From: Bin5 sp965116395
Lineage (GTDB): Bacteria; Chloroflexota; Anaerolineae; Caldilineales; Caldilineaceae
DNA length: 64,000 bases
Assembly: GCA_965116395.1 (NCBI GenBank)
Contig: OZ220684.1
Location: forward strand, 558,001-622,000
Direction: 5' to 3'
The position numbers and the translations under genes are program-made. Below the pieces are notes generated by a model. It searched no databases, was not told the origin of the DNA, and saw only the letters and a list, made by a program, of their open reading frames with translations. Shown one piece after another: positions 54,229 to 62,793 of the stretch. Within the stretch, counting starts at the first letter, position 1; each line of letters begins with the position of its first letter.

Positions 54229-54507
54229 TTAAGCCCGTAGGGATGCAATCGTCCCCAGACTATGCGAAAATTCGCCAACAGGGAAGTATTGGCGCGTACG
54301 AGATATTTGTCTATCTTCAGGTCGATTTCTGATGGCAGCGATTGCTTTCTCTATTTCCTTTTGAACGTCTTCTTCTGGCACATCGGGCATTTTTGCGTGC
54401 ATTTCATCCAGAAAGGCCATCAGTCCTTTGTCCGCTTGATTCTGAGAATCAACCAGGGGTATTTCAGAGTCCCCACTGTTTGTCGCGCTACCATGTTTTT
54501 GGTTCAA
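54229..54507 (-). CDS. Hypothetical small acidic protein (antitoxin-like?)
   Basis: 92 residues. The central part (LMAFLDEMHAKMPDVPEEDV, QKEIEKAIAAIRNRP) looks like the C-terminal helices of small antitoxins, which often read LP.V.EEEV...I.EAI..VR. The start and the last 30 residues do not look conserved. No toxin partner is readable next to it. May be the remnant of a toxin-antitoxin pair. Confidence 0.4.
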   Translation of the reverse strand: MNQKHGSATNSGDSEIPLVDSQNQADKGLMAFLDEMHAKMPDVPEEDVQKEIEKAIAAIRNRPEDRQISRTRQYFPVGEFSHSLGTIASLRA

Positions 54508-54592
54508 GTTCTGCTCATAGTTGATGATGGGGCAGTGGCGACAGAAGAAACCACGGCTTATTCGAAGATCAGACGTACTTGGCCGCCGAAGC

Positions 54593-54751
54593 CTAACCGA
54601 CTCGAGTGGCCAATTCGATTCTGGCCTCCGCGGTTCTGATGGCCACTTTCTTCGCTCTTGCAGCGACCTTGGGTACTGCCGGCAATTGCAGGTCTATTTC
54701 AAGTGGGCCAAGGCCCTTCCAAAGTAAAGGGTAACGAAGGACCTTGTTCAC
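54593..54751 (-). CDS. Possible small protein of 52 residues (GTG start)
   Basis: A frame from GTG 54751 to TAG 54593 reads LRYPLLWKGLGPLEIDLQLP and then AVPKVAARAKKVAIRTAEAR, ending IELATRVG: an amphipathic, protein-like helix sequence. It starts 28 bp behind the DUF4268 gene in the same direction. It has no clear ribosome site and I recognise no family, so it is only a candidate. Confidence 0.3.
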   Translation of the reverse strand: MNKVLRYPLLWKGLGPLEIDLQLPAVPKVAARAKKVAIRTAEARIELATRVG

Positions 54752-54779
54752 TTTTCTGAAGACTTTTCCCTCTAAATTC

Positions 54780-55694
54780 CTACTTCGCCGTGCCAGGTTG
54801 GCAGCGGAGAATCTTCTCGTACTTTAGTCGCTGATCGTCTAGCCAATCTGCCATTTGATCCCAATTAGACCGGTTGCGAGTAAGGCTCTCAAGTGTTGCC
54901 GAACACCATGGATTTTCTTCTTCACTGAAGTCTACGGTTCCAGATTCCTCCGCAAATGAACCTCGATATGGATCTATTCGACGCAAGACTTCCTCCTCTG
55001 ATTCGCCTCGATTGCCAGCCAAATAAATCCCAACGGTGGACGTGCCCACATACTGCACTATCCTAAGATCTGATTCCTCGACCCAGGTTCGGACAGTGCT
55101 GCCTGCGTGATTCTTGCGGATCGGCGCCGCAGACCGATGTGAACTGACATGATTCCAAAAGTCACGCCTGAACTTGCCAATTTCAGTTAGTTCGCCAGAG
55201 TGACCGGCCTTCTGAACTTGCCGATTCCACTCATTTGGACGCTCCAGCACGTCGAACACCGGGGCAAGTCGAGAATCTCCAATTCGAACAACGCCTACCT
55301 GCACGGCGAAAAAGGCAAACGGATCCACGGTGTGTTCGTTGAGCCAACGGATTGCGGAAAGATGCTCATCGCGGAAACCTGTGGCAACCCATATTACGAT
55401 CTGGGCCTCTAGGCCGGCGAGGTAGGCAAGCACCTGCCCCAAGTGTTGCAAGTTGGCCCATTCAAGCTGGTTCTCAATAAGCACTGTCTCGTCGGTCTGG
55501 GGAACGCGGGCCACGATATCAGCCCGATACTTGCCCACAAATACCTCTGTGTCTTCAATTGCAAGTTCGATGCCCAACCCGGCGGACAGCCGAGACAGAT
55601 TCTTGGCCAACCAAGGCGTGAAATTTCGCGCCTCGTGCGGAAATGCCTTCCGCACTTCGACACGTTCCAGAGTGCCTAACTCAGTTGTTGTCAT
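54780..55694 (-). CDS. DUF4268 / PD-(D/E)XK nuclease-like protein
   Basis: 304 residues. The first 130 residues carry a nuclease-like core: YRADIVARVPQTDETVLIENQLEWANLQHLGQ (the D...ExQ arrangement with Q/E-N-Q), VLAYLAGLEAQIVIWVATGF and DEHLSAIRWLNEHT. The C-terminal half is the DUF4268 domain (FRRDFWNHVSSH...WDQMADWL). Relatives occur near restriction and defence genes, but no methylase or other defence gene is visible here. The K of the PD-ExK triad is replaced by N-Q, as is common in this family. Confidence 0.82.
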   Translation of the reverse strand: MTTTELGTLERVEVRKAFPHEARNFTPWLAKNLSRLSAGLGIELAIEDTEVFVGKYRADIVARVPQTDETVLIENQLEWANLQHLGQVLAYLAGLEAQIVIWVATGFRDEHLSAIRWLNEHTVDPFAFFAVQVGVVRIGDSRLAPVFDVLERPNEWNRQVQKAGHSGELTEIGKFRRDFWNHVSSHRSAAPIRKNHAGSTVRTWVEESDLRIVQYVGTSTVGIYLAGNRGESEEEVLRRIDPYRGSFAEESGTVDFSEEENPWCSATLESLTRNRSNWDQMADWLDDQRLKYEKILRCQPGTAK

Positions 55695-55735
55695 TTTGCC
55701 TCACTCTAATTCTGCCTAATTGGATTGATTCAATC

Positions 55736-56848
55736 TCAACCCTTTATCTCCTCCACGAGGCGGGCCAGGACGACGTCCTCTTCGCCATCCTCCAGCGTTG
55801 ACGGGTTGAGGTAGAGGGAATCGCCAGGGCCGGGGGCGACGGAGACGGCCGGGCGGTTGTCGAGGAGACCTTGCACGATCTGGTCGCGGCTGCGGCCGAC
55901 GGCAGCGGCGTCGATATGGACCTGGGCACGGGGCAGTGGCTGGCGGGCTTCGCTGGGAAAGGCGCGAACGGCCTGAACACCGTCCAATCGGTTCAGTTCG
56001 CTGCACCAGCCGGTGACGACCTCTTCCATCTGCGAAGCGCGCGCTTCGTGATCAAGGGCCAGATAACGCTCAACCGCGGCCAGGACGCCCAGCATCTCTT
56101 CCTTGCCTACCTTCATGGGACGGCCGATGCTGTGGTTGGGGGGGCCGTTCAGGGCGCAGGCGTCGACGAGCCACTGCTTGCCCAGCACAAGGCCGGAAGA
56201 CTGGGGGCCGCGCAGGTCTTTGCCGCCGCTGAAGATGGCGGCGTCGGCGCCCATCTGGGTGAACTCCCACAAATTCTCCACCGGGGGTAGCTGGGCCGCG
56301 GCGTCCACCAACACGGGTACGCCATGGGCGTGGGCGATTTCTATAACCTTCTCCAGGGGGAGGTCGTTTGGGCCGCCCATATTGCCCTGGAACCAGATGA
56401 CAGCGGCAGTGTTGGCGTTGATGGCCGCTTCCAGTTGCCAGTCGAACGCGCCATCGGCATAGCCAATTTCGACCAGCTTGACACCGACCTGGCGGACGGC
56501 ATGGTCGTAGCCGTTGCGATGCGACTTGTGGACGATTACCTCGTTCTTGAGGCCGGTGAGGTCAGGCAGACGGTGGATGGCATCCATGTCAGTGCCGGCG
56601 ACGCAGGCAGCGACGGCGACGACGATACCCCCTGCCGCGCCCGAACTGACGTAGCACGCCTCATTTTGCGTAAGGAGGGCGATACGGTTGCCGACACGCC
56701 GCTGCAGTTCGGGCAGTTCCACGAAAAATTTGGCCGCTTCCATCATCGCTTCGAGCACTTCGGGCGGCATGAGAGAGCCGCCGAGCCTGGTGAGCGTGGC
56801 ATTGGCGTTAATGACAGGGGTGATGTCGAGTTCAGAATAGGAGGGCAT
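55736..56848 (-). CDS. SelA/DGL-type PLP-dependent lyase or aminotransferase
   Basis: 370 residues from ATG 56848 with AGGTGG before it. Resembles the D-glucosaminate-6-phosphate ammonia-lyase and selenocysteine-synthase group of fold type I: INANATLTRLGGSLMPPEVL at the start, YVSSGAAGGIVVAVAACVAG (phosphate loop), VLVDAAAQLPP, and the PLP lysine K210 in IFSGGKDLRGPQSSGLVLG. Such enzymes remove ammonia from amino sugars acids. The neighbours are a thioredoxin-family gene and a sugar importer upstream, all minus strand, suggesting an amino-sugar route (inference). Confidence 0.85.
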   Translation of the reverse strand: MPSYSELDITPVINANATLTRLGGSLMPPEVLEAMMEAAKFFVELPELQRRVGNRIALLTQNEACYVSSGAAGGIVVAVAACVAGTDMDAIHRLPDLTGLKNEVIVHKSHRNGYDHAVRQVGVKLVEIGYADGAFDWQLEAAINANTAAVIWFQGNMGGPNDLPLEKVIEIAHAHGVPVLVDAAAQLPPVENLWEFTQMGADAAIFSGGKDLRGPQSSGLVLGKQWLVDACALNGPPNHSIGRPMKVGKEEMLGVLAAVERYLALDHEARASQMEEVVTGWCSELNRLDGVQAVRAFPSEARQPLPRAQVHIDAAAVGRSRDQIVQGLLDNRPAVSVAPGPGDSLYLNPSTLEDGEEDVVLARLVEEIKG

Positions 56849-56977
56849 GTCGTGCCACCTGTTAAGTTGTGAAGAGAGTCTTATAGTGAGGTTGCACGCG
56901 GCGCGCATCTGTGGAGAGCGTGCGCGCCGCGCGCGGGTAAATTCTCGAGAACCTTTTGAACAGGAACGCGTGCAGCT

Positions 56978-57574
56978 CTAGGCCGGCTGCGGCAGGACGA
57001 GATCGCAGGCGTCGGCGGGCATCCAGTGGGCATCCTCGCCGGCCCACTTGACGTTGCAGCCGATCGGGTTGGTCAGGGTATTGCTGACAGGCTGGCCGGA
57101 GGTGTGCTCTTCCAGGGCCTGGTCGAGATCGAAGACGGTGGCCTGGGTGGCGTCGCGCGGACTGTCGACGCCGCGGCCGGTGTAGACCAGTTCACGGTCC
57201 TTGTTGAAGACGTAGAAGTGGGGCGTGCGCAGGGCGCCGTAGGCCTTGGCCACTTCCTGGGTTTCGTCGCGCAGGTAGACCCAGGGGAATTTGTGCTCGG
57301 CCATGCGTTCGACCATGTTGCGGAAGTCGTCTTCAGCGTTTACGTGGACGCTGTTTGAGTTGATGCCGACGAACTTCACGCCCTTCGAGGCATACTTGTC
57401 GGCGGAGGCGCGGGTGGCCTCGTCGGAGCCGATGACGTATGGGCAATGGTTGCAGGTAAAGAATACGACGAGTGTTTCGGCGTCGTCGAAGCAGTCGAGC
57501 GTATAGATCTCGCCGTCGGTGGCGATGAGCTTGAAGTCAAGCGCCTTTTCGCCGAGTTCGAGAGTGAAAGCCAT
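56978..57574 (-). CDS. Thioredoxin-fold redoxin family protein
   Basis: 198 residues without signal peptide. AhpC/TSA-like N terminus (GEKALDFKLIATDGEIYTLD), a redox motif in VVFFTCNHCPYVIGSD (C-x-x-C), then FVGINSNSVHVNAEDDF, WVYLRDETQEVAKAYGALRTPHFYVF (cis-Pro loop) and ELVYTGRGVDS. This cytoplasmic group, with NHCPYV, is widespread and uncharacterised. It is the next gene behind the third solute-binding protein, separated by a long inverted repeat. Confidence 0.88.
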   Translation of the reverse strand: MAFTLELGEKALDFKLIATDGEIYTLDCFDDAETLVVFFTCNHCPYVIGSDEATRASADKYASKGVKFVGINSNSVHVNAEDDFRNMVERMAEHKFPWVYLRDETQEVAKAYGALRTPHFYVFNKDRELVYTGRGVDSPRDATQATVFDLDQALEEHTSGQPVSNTLTNPIGCNVKWAGEDAHWMPADACDLVLPQPA

Positions 57575-57601
57575 GATTCCTCCTAATGAGAAGCTACAGG
57601 A

Positions 57602-57643
57602 GACCGGTGATCCAACGCCACGTAAGCGAACGGATCACCGGTC
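57602..57643. other. Perfect 12-bp inverted repeat between importer and redoxin genes
   Basis: GACCGGTGATCC at 57602-57613 and its complement at 57632-57643, 18-nt loop. The T-run (AGATTTTTT) lies on the plus-strand side, where no plus-strand gene ends; on the minus strand the A-run precedes the stem. As the minus-strand genes cross it, the hairpin may protect the 3' end of the binding-protein message or end transcription poorly. Confidence 0.6.
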
Positions 57644-57656
57644 AGATTTTTTGCGA

Positions 57657-59012
57657 TCAGGCCGGTCGCGGTTCGTCGAGGATGGCCTGGGTTTTGCGGT
57701 CGATTTCGGGAGCATGCTCGGCGAAGGTGACCTCGCCTTCCCAGATCAGATTCAGTTCTGAGCGGAAGATATTATTCGCTTCGGTGAAGCGGGTGTTGGA
57801 GGGCATCGGATAGGGTTCGACGCCGTCGGTGATCAGCTGGTCGGTGAAGCCGTACATGAAGTTGACTTCGTTGACCTGCGGATCGGTCCAAACCGACTTG
57901 CGGCCGTTCGTCTGCCGTTTGGATTCCAACACCTGGAAGACACCGGCGTCGTAGGAGGTATACGCCTTGACCAGCTCCCACGCCTCGTTGATGTTGGCAG
58001 AGCCGGAGTTGATCATCCAGTGGTTGCCGGAGAAGCAGGTGCCCTGGCGTCCTTCGGAGCCGACGGGCAGAGGTACGGAACCGACTTCGAAGCGGTCGCC
58101 GACGCGGGCCTGGTTGTTGGTAAGAATGCCAACGGTGCTGGCGTGCGTCGCTTCCAGACCGGCTACGAAGAGGTTGGGCTCGACACCTTCGCGATCAGCA
58201 TCGCGGGAGGCGACCTTTTCGTCCAGGAGACTTCCATACCACTCCGCGATCTCGGCATGGAGGTCGTTGTTGTAGGTCATGTTGAGGCCCTCAGCATCCA
58301 TAATCCAGGAGTCGGTGGAATCGGGGGCGCCGAAGGAGCGGGAAACGTTGCTGTAATAGTGCATCGCGATCATGCTGTCAAAGCCGATGCCGAAGACGCC
58401 GGCGTCCGGGTCGGCTGCGGCTCGCGCCAACTCCGTCCAGTCGCTTATGGTCCAACCCAACTGCGGCTCGGGCAAGCCCTTTTCTTCCAGCATCGTCTTG
58501 TTGTAGTTGACTGCGATGTTGCCGCCGGGGTGAACGACATCAGGCAGGCTGAAGTTCTTGCCTTCCCACTGGTTGCCTTCGAGTACGCTGGGGTAGAAGT
58601 CGTCGAAGTCGTCGGGAGGTGCAGTGTCCAGCAGGTCGTCGATTTCGAGGTAGATCCCCTTGAGGAAGTTAATGAATATCCAACGGTGGTGGCCGTAAAC
58701 AAGGTCCTGCAGCGTGCCTGAAATGAAGCCCGTCTGTGTCTTGGTTTCGATTTCGCCGTAGATCGTGTCTTCGACTTCGACCTGAACACCGGTCTCGTCC
58801 ATGAAGCGGGTGGCGAACTCGCGCGGCATCAGCGCACCGTTACCAGCGGGCGCCTGCACGCGCAGCATTACGGCTTCCGCGGCCGGCATATCGTCGCCGG
58901 AATCGGAGGCGGCGGGGGCCGCGGGCGCTGCACAAGCAGCCAGGGCCGCCCCGGCGCCTGTCATAGCCATACCTTTGAGGAACGCGCGCCGTGTGAAATT
59001 CTGATTCGTCAT
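57657..59012 (-). CDS. Sugar ABC solute-binding lipoprotein (family 1)
   Basis: 451 residues. Twin-arginine type signal (FTRRAFLKGMAMTG) with lipobox ALAAC, an Ala/Pro/Ser linker and a family 1 body (ALMPREFATRFMDETGVQVE, HPGGNIAVNYNKTMLEEKGL, TISDWTELARAAADP, CFSGNHWMINSG). Last of the third importer's genes: the two permeases come before it, 152 bp upstream, so it may have its own promoter as well. Confidence 0.92.
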   Translation of the reverse strand: MTNQNFTRRAFLKGMAMTGAGAALAACAAPAAPAASDSGDDMPAAEAVMLRVQAPAGNGALMPREFATRFMDETGVQVEVEDTIYGEIETKTQTGFISGTLQDLVYGHHRWIFINFLKGIYLEIDDLLDTAPPDDFDDFYPSVLEGNQWEGKNFSLPDVVHPGGNIAVNYNKTMLEEKGLPEPQLGWTISDWTELARAAADPDAGVFGIGFDSMIAMHYYSNVSRSFGAPDSTDSWIMDAEGLNMTYNNDLHAEIAEWYGSLLDEKVASRDADREGVEPNLFVAGLEATHASTVGILTNNQARVGDRFEVGSVPLPVGSEGRQGTCFSGNHWMINSGSANINEAWELVKAYTSYDAGVFQVLESKRQTNGRKSVWTDPQVNEVNFMYGFTDQLITDGVEPYPMPSNTRFTEANNIFRSELNLIWEGEVTFAEHAPEIDRKTQAILDEPRPA

Positions 59013-59164
59013 TATTCGTTTCTCCTGAACAGTGTTTGCGATGGATTCGGCCCGATGCCTTTCCCATCATGGTTAGACTGGTTAAGTTGAAATCGAGTAT
59101 GGCTCAATGCCATACGGAAGAAGAAATCTAGTGCGATTGGCAACTCTCCTTTCCGGAAACTGGG

Positions 59165-60070
59165 TTATCCTTTAATGCCGGACATGACGATGCCCTGGAC
59201 AAAAAAGCGTTGCCCGAAGAAAAACATAAGAATGATCGGGACCATTGACATAACGCAGGCGGCCATCAGTAGGTGTTGCATTGGCTCACCGCCCACTTCG
59301 GGGACCGCGTTGAAGAACTGGAGGCCGACCGACACCGTGAACTTCTCCGGCGTGTTCAGGTAGATGAGCGGTCCCAGAAAGTCGCTCCAACTTGCGATGA
59401 TCGTGATGATGGCAAGGGTTGCAAGCACGGGCTTGCACAGCGGCATCAGAATCGACCAGAAGATGCGAAAATAGCCGGCGCCGTCGATCAGTGCTGCCTC
59501 GTCCAGGTCCAGTGGCAGCGTCAGAAAGAACTGGCGCATGAGAAAGATGGCGAAGGCGCCGCCGCCGAACCAGTGGGGTACCCAAAGGGGAAGGTGCGTG
59601 TTGATCCATCCCAGTTTGTAAAAGAGGACGAACTGCGGAATAAGAGTCACCTGCGCTGGAAGCATCATCGTCGAGAGCGTGATCATAAATAGAACATCGC
59701 GTCCGCGGTATGCGAAGCGGGCGAAGGAATATGCCACCAGTGAGGAGGTTACGAGCGTACCGAAAGAGGTGAGAATCACGATCAGAACCGAATTGCTAAA
59801 CCAGCGGCCGACCGGATAGTCGATGTTGAGGACCGTCCAGTAGTTGGCCCACTGCGGCGCGGCGGGGATCATAATCGGCGGGAAGGAAAACATCTCGGGG
59901 ATCGTCTTGAGCGAGCTCATTGCAGTCCAAAAGAGCGGGTAGCCGAACAGGACACAAAGTGCGAAGATGATCAGATAGGTCAGCGCGCGTCCCAAAATCT
60001 GCGTTGCCTGCCGCGGGGAAACAGGTAGCTGCTTCAGTAGAGGATTCTGAGACAAAGTTGTCTGCGCCAT
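59165..60070 (-). CDS. Carbohydrate ABC permease, MalG type
   Basis: 301 residues from ATG 60070, with CTAGGAGAT 7 bp before it; the longer frame upstream is the other gene read out of phase. Six helices, LPAQVTLIPQFVLFYKLGW and EAA loop DEAALIDGAGYFRIFWSILMP. Starts 11 bp behind the stop of the MalF-type gene. Confidence 0.91.
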   Translation of the reverse strand: MAQTTLSQNPLLKQLPVSPRQATQILGRALTYLIIFALCVLFGYPLFWTAMSSLKTIPEMFSFPPIMIPAAPQWANYWTVLNIDYPVGRWFSNSVLIVILTSFGTLVTSSLVAYSFARFAYRGRDVLFMITLSTMMLPAQVTLIPQFVLFYKLGWINTHLPLWVPHWFGGGAFAIFLMRQFFLTLPLDLDEAALIDGAGYFRIFWSILMPLCKPVLATLAIITIIASWSDFLGPLIYLNTPEKFTVSVGLQFFNAVPEVGGEPMQHLLMAACVMSMVPIILMFFFGQRFFVQGIVMSGIKG

Positions 60071-60081
60071 CGAAATATCTC

Positions 60082-61056
60082 CTAGCTGCCTTCGTAGTGG
60101 ACCCAACGCCGCGAATAGCGCACTTGCACCCAGGTAAAGAAGAGCAGGACAGCGGCGAGAACCCAGGCAAGGGCGCTGCCGTAACCCAGGCGGAAGTACT
60201 GGAATGCCTGAAAGTAGATGTGCAGTGCGAAGAACCAGGTCGCGTAGGATGGACCCCCCTGCGTAGCGACCCACGCGGTTGTGAAAACCTTCAGGGCTCC
60301 AATCACGGCCAGCACTACGTTGAAGAAAATGGTTGGCGTAAGCATTGGCAGCGTAACATGCCGGAATTTGGCCCAGGGGCCGCCGCCGTCGATCGAGGCA
60401 GCGTCATACAACTCCTGCGGCACACCTTGCAGTCCGGCCAGGAAGATCAACATCGTGTTGCCTCCCATGGCCGCCCACACATTGATCATAGTGACCGAAG
60501 CGAGCGCGCTGTCGCGCGACGCCAGCCAACCAGGTGGGTCGGAGATACCGATTGCGCGCAGGAATTCGTTTACCGGCCCGACACGGGGAGCAAGCAGAAA
60601 GGTCCATACAACGGCCAATGCCACAGCAGGGATCAGATGGGGTACGAAGAAAAGTGTACGGAATAAGGTGGTGCCCATCAGTTTCTGGTTGAGCAAGACG
60701 GCCAATATCAGCGCCCCGCCGACGGCAAAGGGAATATACAAACCGGCAAAGGTGAAGGTGCGGCCGAGCGAAGGCCAGAAGAGTTCGTCACCGCTGAAGG
60801 CCCTGATATAGTTGCTCAAACCGGTGAACTTTGGGCTCCCAATGACTGCATATTCGGTGAAGCTGAAGTAGAAGGAGGCAACGATGGGTCCGCCCCAAAA
60901 GATAATCAGACCCAGGATCCAGGGCGCCGCGTATACATAGCCCCAGACCGCCCGCTTGGTCTGGAAGGCTGTTTGTGCGCCAACCAGGCGACCGAGCAGG
61001 CTGATTCTGCCATTTACCGTTCCTTGCGCAGTTGCGCCCGTTTCTGCGACCGCCAC
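60082..61056 (-). CDS. Carbohydrate ABC permease, MalF type
   Basis: 324 residues. Start taken as GTG 61056 because GGAGG lies exactly 5 nt before it; the GTG at 61062 overlaps that site. First helix AAPWILGLIIFWGGPIV, then FRTLFFVPHLIPAVALAV, EAA loop YDAASIDGGGPWAKFRHVTLP. First gene of the third importer. No ATPase gene follows. Confidence 0.9.
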   Translation of the reverse strand: MAVAETGATAQGTVNGRISLLGRLVGAQTAFQTKRAVWGYVYAAPWILGLIIFWGGPIVASFYFSFTEYAVIGSPKFTGLSNYIRAFSGDELFWPSLGRTFTFAGLYIPFAVGGALILAVLLNQKLMGTTLFRTLFFVPHLIPAVALAVVWTFLLAPRVGPVNEFLRAIGISDPPGWLASRDSALASVTMINVWAAMGGNTMLIFLAGLQGVPQELYDAASIDGGGPWAKFRHVTLPMLTPTIFFNVVLAVIGALKVFTTAWVATQGGPSYATWFFALHIYFQAFQYFRLGYGSALAWVLAAVLLFFTWVQVRYSRRWVHYEGS

Positions 61057-61278
61057 TTTCACCTCCGTTCTTCAGTATGGGAAAAGCCTCTCCCGTCTCC
61101 TCTAACGAGGTTCCTTTCGCCAGGAGCCAGCTTGTGCTTGCACAATATTTCACCGGCTCTATGGGGCAAGGCCGTCAAGGTCATGGATTCGTCTTACGAA
61201 GACTTCCAAAGGGAGTTGCGGATCAGGCGTAGAGGGCCGATAATTCCCCCTGTCGAAGCTTATGGCCTGGACCGGCAT

Positions 61279-61284
61279 TATAAT
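61279..61284 (+). promoter_or_regulatory. Candidate -10 box of the MlrC-like gene
   Basis: TATAAT, a perfect consensus, 43 bp before the ATG at 61327. No good -35 hexamer at 16-18 bp; support is limited to the box. Confidence 0.35.
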
Positions 61285-61326
61285 TGTGTTCAACATCTTC
61301 TGCAAAAATCCGGATAGAGGAGAAAA

Positions 61327-62793
61327 ATGACTATGCGCATTGGAATCGCTTCTCTGAGTCACGAGTCCAACACATTTGCGTCGTTCCCGACGACTTTGTC
61401 CGACTTTCGCTTTGTGCGGGGGCAAGAGCTTATCGAACACTACCGATCGACGTTCCACGAGGTGGGCGGATTTATTGCGGGCGCGCAGGAGTACGGCTAC
61501 GAGATGGTCCCGCTGATGGGGGCGGTGGCTACGCCGGCTGGGGCCGTGGAGGCGGATGCCTATGAGGCCCTCTTGGACGAGCTGCTGGGGCTGATCGACG
61601 GCGCGATGCCGCTGGACGGGCTGTTGTTGGGTCTGCACGGGGCGTTTGTGGCGGAGGGATTTCCGCAAGGGGACGGCGAGACGACGCGGCGTGTGCGGGA
61701 GCTAGTCGGGCCCGACTTTCCCGTGATCGTAACGCACGACTACCACGGCAACGTGCCGCCGCAGCTGGTGGAGGATGCCACCGCGCTGATCATTTACAAG
61801 ACCTGCCCGCACATCGACCAGCGGGAACGGGGGTTACAGGCTGCTGAACTGCTGACGCGCACAGTGCGCGGGGAGGTGCGACCGGTTTCGAGCATCGCCA
61901 AACCGGAGCTTGTCTATAACATTGCGTTTCATAATACAAACATGAGTCCGATGAAACCGGTGATGGACGCGGCGATCGAGTTGGAGCGGCAGCCGGGCAT
62001 TCTGGCGACAAGTGTAGCGGCCGGCTACCAGTACGCGGATGTGCCCTGGATGGGTCCGTGTATCGTGGTGGTGGCCGATGGCGATGAGGAGCTGGCGGAG
62101 CGCGAGGCGCAGCGGCTGGCCGACCTGATGTGGTCGCTGCGGGACGAGCTGCTGCCGAAGGTTCCCAAGCCGGCCGAGGCAGTGCGATTGTCGATTGCGA
62201 GCGAGGAGAAGCCGGTCTCGATGATGGAGATGGGCGACAACATCGGCGGCGGCAGCGCTGGGGATTCCACGTTTGTTCTGGAGGAGTTGCTGCGGCAGGG
62301 TGCGAACGGCTGGGTAGTGGCGCTGTACGATCCGGAGGCAGTGGCGGCGTGCGCTGCGGCTGGCATCGGCGCGCAGTTGACCCTGTCGGTGGGAGGCAAG
62401 GTGGACGACGAGCACGGCCCGACGCTGACGGTGGAAGGTACGGTACGAACGCTGCATGACGGCAAGTTCATTGAGACGGAACGCCGGCACGGAGGCGGGC
62501 ACCTTTGGGATCAAGGCTTGACCGCGGTGATGGCAACGAACGGTGGTCTGCTGGTTCTGGACAGCCGGCGTACGCCGCCGATGAGCTTCAACCAGCTGCA
62601 GTCGGTGGGTATTATACCGGAGCAGCAAGAGATTTTTGTGGCCAAGGGGTCAGTGGCGCCGCGGGCGGCGTATGAGCCGGTCTCGGCCCGCATTATAGAA
62701 GTCGACTCGGGCGGGGCGACGTCGATCAGCCGCCCGCCGGAGGACTTCCGGCTGGCGCGGAAGGGACTGTATGAGTGGACGCAAGGCGCGTAG
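61327..62793 (+). CDS. MlrC-like metallopeptidase (M81 family)
   Basis: 488 residues; AGGAGAAAA precedes the ATG. Family pattern: RIGIASLSHESNTFASFPTT (metal His-x5-N), VGGFIAGAQEYGYEMVPL, LLLGLHGAFVAEG (His), VIVTHDYHGNV (second D/H set), YKTCPHIDQRERG (third) and MGDNIGGGSAGDSTFVLE. Named after MlrC, which degrades linear microcystin; most environmental members have unknown substrates. Its 3' end overlaps that of the convergent desaturase gene by 68 bp. Confidence 0.87.
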   Translation: MTMRIGIASLSHESNTFASFPTTLSDFRFVRGQELIEHYRSTFHEVGGFIAGAQEYGYEMVPLMGAVATPAGAVEADAYEALLDELLGLIDGAMPLDGLLLGLHGAFVAEGFPQGDGETTRRVRELVGPDFPVIVTHDYHGNVPPQLVEDATALIIYKTCPHIDQRERGLQAAELLTRTVRGEVRPVSSIAKPELVYNIAFHNTNMSPMKPVMDAAIELERQPGILATSVAAGYQYADVPWMGPCIVVVADGDEELAEREAQRLADLMWSLRDELLPKVPKPAEAVRLSIASEEKPVSMMEMGDNIGGGSAGDSTFVLEELLRQGANGWVVALYDPEAVAACAAAGIGAQLTLSVGGKVDDEHGPTLTVEGTVRTLHDGKFIETERRHGGGHLWDQGLTAVMATNGGLLVLDSRRTPPMSFNQLQSVGIIPEQQEIFVAKGSVAPRAAYEPVSARIIEVDSGGATSISRPPEDFRLARKGLYEWTQGA

